This document shows positions 22,794-23,702 of a DNA stretch of 23,702 nucleotides, in pieces. The notes below the pieces were generated by a model that saw only the letters and a list, made by a program, of their open reading frames with translations, was not told the DNA's origin and did no database searches. The DNA comes from JBBPYR01 sp038199755 (GTDB lineage Bacteria > Chloroflexota > Ktedonobacteria > Ktedonobacterales > Ktedonobacteraceae): positions 1 to 23,702 of the forward strand of contig JBBPYR010000097.1 of the NCBI GenBank assembly GCA_038199755.1, read 5' to 3'. The translations under genes were made by a program, and so were the position numbers. Numbering within the stretch: the first letter of the stretch is position 1; every line of letters starts with the position of its first letter.

Positions 22794-23540
22794 TTAGATT
22801 GGCGCGTTGATGGTGATGTGCTCGTTGAATTTAGAGAGTTTGAAGGTGCGCGTGGTTTTGTCGGTGTCACCCTGTGCGGCCACACCATTAATGCGAATGA
22901 GATAGGGTAGGTTGTCGGCTTTGCCAATACAGGTAGTGATGGCAACGGTTTTGCCGCCTGTGGAATTCACTCCGGTGATGCCACTAAGGTATTTTGTGTC
23001 GAGCGTGCCGTCAATGCTCCAGCAGGGAGTGCCATCACTTGAACTGTCCTTTGGCGTTGAGGGATTCTGGATGTGGCCGATGATGGCGGCGACACCGCTT
23101 TGTGGGTCTGCCAGTGTGCGTGGGTCAATCAAGCCTGTCGTGGTGGTCCACTGACCCGTAATGGGGTCTGTCACGTACTGCTTGCTGCCGATGGCCACAA
23201 TTTTTACCGCCACCGTATTGTTGAAGACAAGGGCCTTTGCGTCGGCCTTGAGCTTATCGGGTACAACAATATCACCATCCGCACTGGTGATGGTCAGCAA
23301 GCCAGCTGTGCCGGGGTTTTGTGCTACCAGATTGAAGTGATATGCGCTCACCTTCGCAATTGCCAATTGTGCGTTATGCAACAGGTCTTGTGCCGATGGA
23401 ATGGTGGTAGTGCTGGTCCCTCCAAAGGCACTGCACGCGGAAAGCATCAGCAGCAAGCAAAACGAGCTTATACCCGCCATGATGCGAATATGGGTGGGTC
23501 TTTTGCGTACCTGCTCTGGCCTTATGTCGTTGGTTAGCAT
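22794..23540 (-). CDS. LppX/LprG-like lipoprotein
   Basis: 248 aa. After a basic start, a hydrophobic stretch ends in the lipobox MLSAC with Cys36 as lipid anchor. The mature part has the pattern of the LppX_LprAFG family: helix AQDLLHNAQLAIAKVSAYHFNL, then beta strands with GDIVVPDKLKADAKALV and IGSKQYVTDPITGQWTT. Family members carry lipids or lipoglycans across the envelope in mycobacteria and are also common in Chloroflexota. Two later Cys (in GTPCWSIDG and VAITTCIG) may form a disulphide. The ATG at 23540 has GAGG 4 nt upstream and precedes the signal peptide. The TTG at 23579 lies in the terminal palindrome and is rejected. The gene at 22728 follows after 65 nt. Confidence 0.82.
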   Translation of the reverse strand: MLTNDIRPEQVRKRPTHIRIMAGISSFCLLLMLSACSAFGGTSTTTIPSAQDLLHNAQLAIAKVSAYHFNLVAQNPGTAGLLTITSADGDIVVPDKLKADAKALVFNNTVAVKIVAIGSKQYVTDPITGQWTTTTGLIDPRTLADPQSGVAAIIGHIQNPSTPKDSSSDGTPCWSIDGTLDTKYLSGITGVNSTGGKTVAITTCIGKADNLPYLIRINGVAAQGDTDKTTRTFKLSKFNEHITINAPI

Positions 23541-23560
23541 GATCCCTCTTCTCCATCGTG

Positions 23561-23702
23561 TAATCCTCTTATTTATCAATTATTATACACTCAGATGGTT
23601 GGAGAAAAAATAGCTCAGCCTGCTGGTTGCATGCAACCAGCAGGCTGAGCTATTTTTTCTCCAACCATCTGAGTGTATAATAATTGATAAATAAGAGGAT
23701 TA
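23561..23702. repeat. 142-bp perfect palindrome at the right window edge
   Basis: Perfect symmetry about 23631/23632 (GCA|TGC), 71-bp arms, no mismatch, reaching the last base. The inner ~60 bp (AAAAAATAGCTCAGCC...GGCTGAGCTATTTTTT) look like a real bidirectional terminator. The outer left part is the leader of the lipoprotein gene with a TATAAT (minus strand, 23582-23587). The right arm mirrors it. Either a natural giant palindrome or an assembly fold-back. Confidence 0.9.

Overview
The window looks like chromosomal DNA of a Chloroflexota bacterium, most likely Ktedonobacteria-like. This is inferred from the gene mix: a eukaryotic-type Ser/Thr kinase with a WD40 blade, an LppX/LprG-type lipoprotein, a sigma-factor/XRE pair, an actinobacterial-style OtsA, an oligopeptide-type sugar importer next to a GH1 glucosidase, and a hisC outside any his operon. 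No rRNA, tRNA, CRISPR array, transposase or phage gene was seen.

Layout. 57-1097 (-) is an extended SDR/epimerase, divergent from a small disordered protein (1317-1715, +). 1881-2888 (+) is a protein kinase whose WD40 part is reduced to one blade. It is followed by a DUF6036/AbiEii-like nucleotidyltransferase (2911-3459), an unknown partner-like gene (3521-3973) and two small hypothetical ORFs. 4585-6887 (-) is a two-gene operon: a membrane protein, then hisC. It diverges across a 617-bp regulatory region from otsA (7505-9094, +). A radical SAM/SPASM enzyme (9163-10368, -) with a structured tandem-repeat leader diverges from a sigma-like factor plus XRE regulator operon (10760-12131, +).

The largest unit reads leftward from 21171 to 12180: a LacI-family repressor, a family-5 solute-binding lipoprotein, two Opp/Dpp permeases, two Opp/Dpp ATPases and a GH1 beta-glucosidase. 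I read it as a beta-glucoside or cello-oligosaccharide uptake and hydrolysis operon that uses a peptide-type ABC importer. The repressor gene has a near-consensus promoter (TTGACA-17-TATACT), with three tandem 12-bp LacI-type half-sites over its start point. At the right end, an LppX-like lipoprotein and an Arg-rich single-pass membrane protein with a DUF4097-like exterior form a pair.

The most unusual feature is the punctuation. Gene junctions carry very long, perfect or nearly perfect inverted repeats: 1-21 (cut by the edge), 1720-1785, 4492-4579, 9092-9161, 12116-12190, 21299-21345 and 23561-23702. Several are loop-less palindromes, and one extends into the coding 3' ends of both convergent genes. 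The last is a perfect 142-bp palindrome ending exactly at the window edge. It is probably partly an assembly fold-back. Other candidates for new regulation are the duplicated leader of the radical SAM gene and two DosR-like GGGAC-N4-GTCCC boxes in separate intergenic regions.
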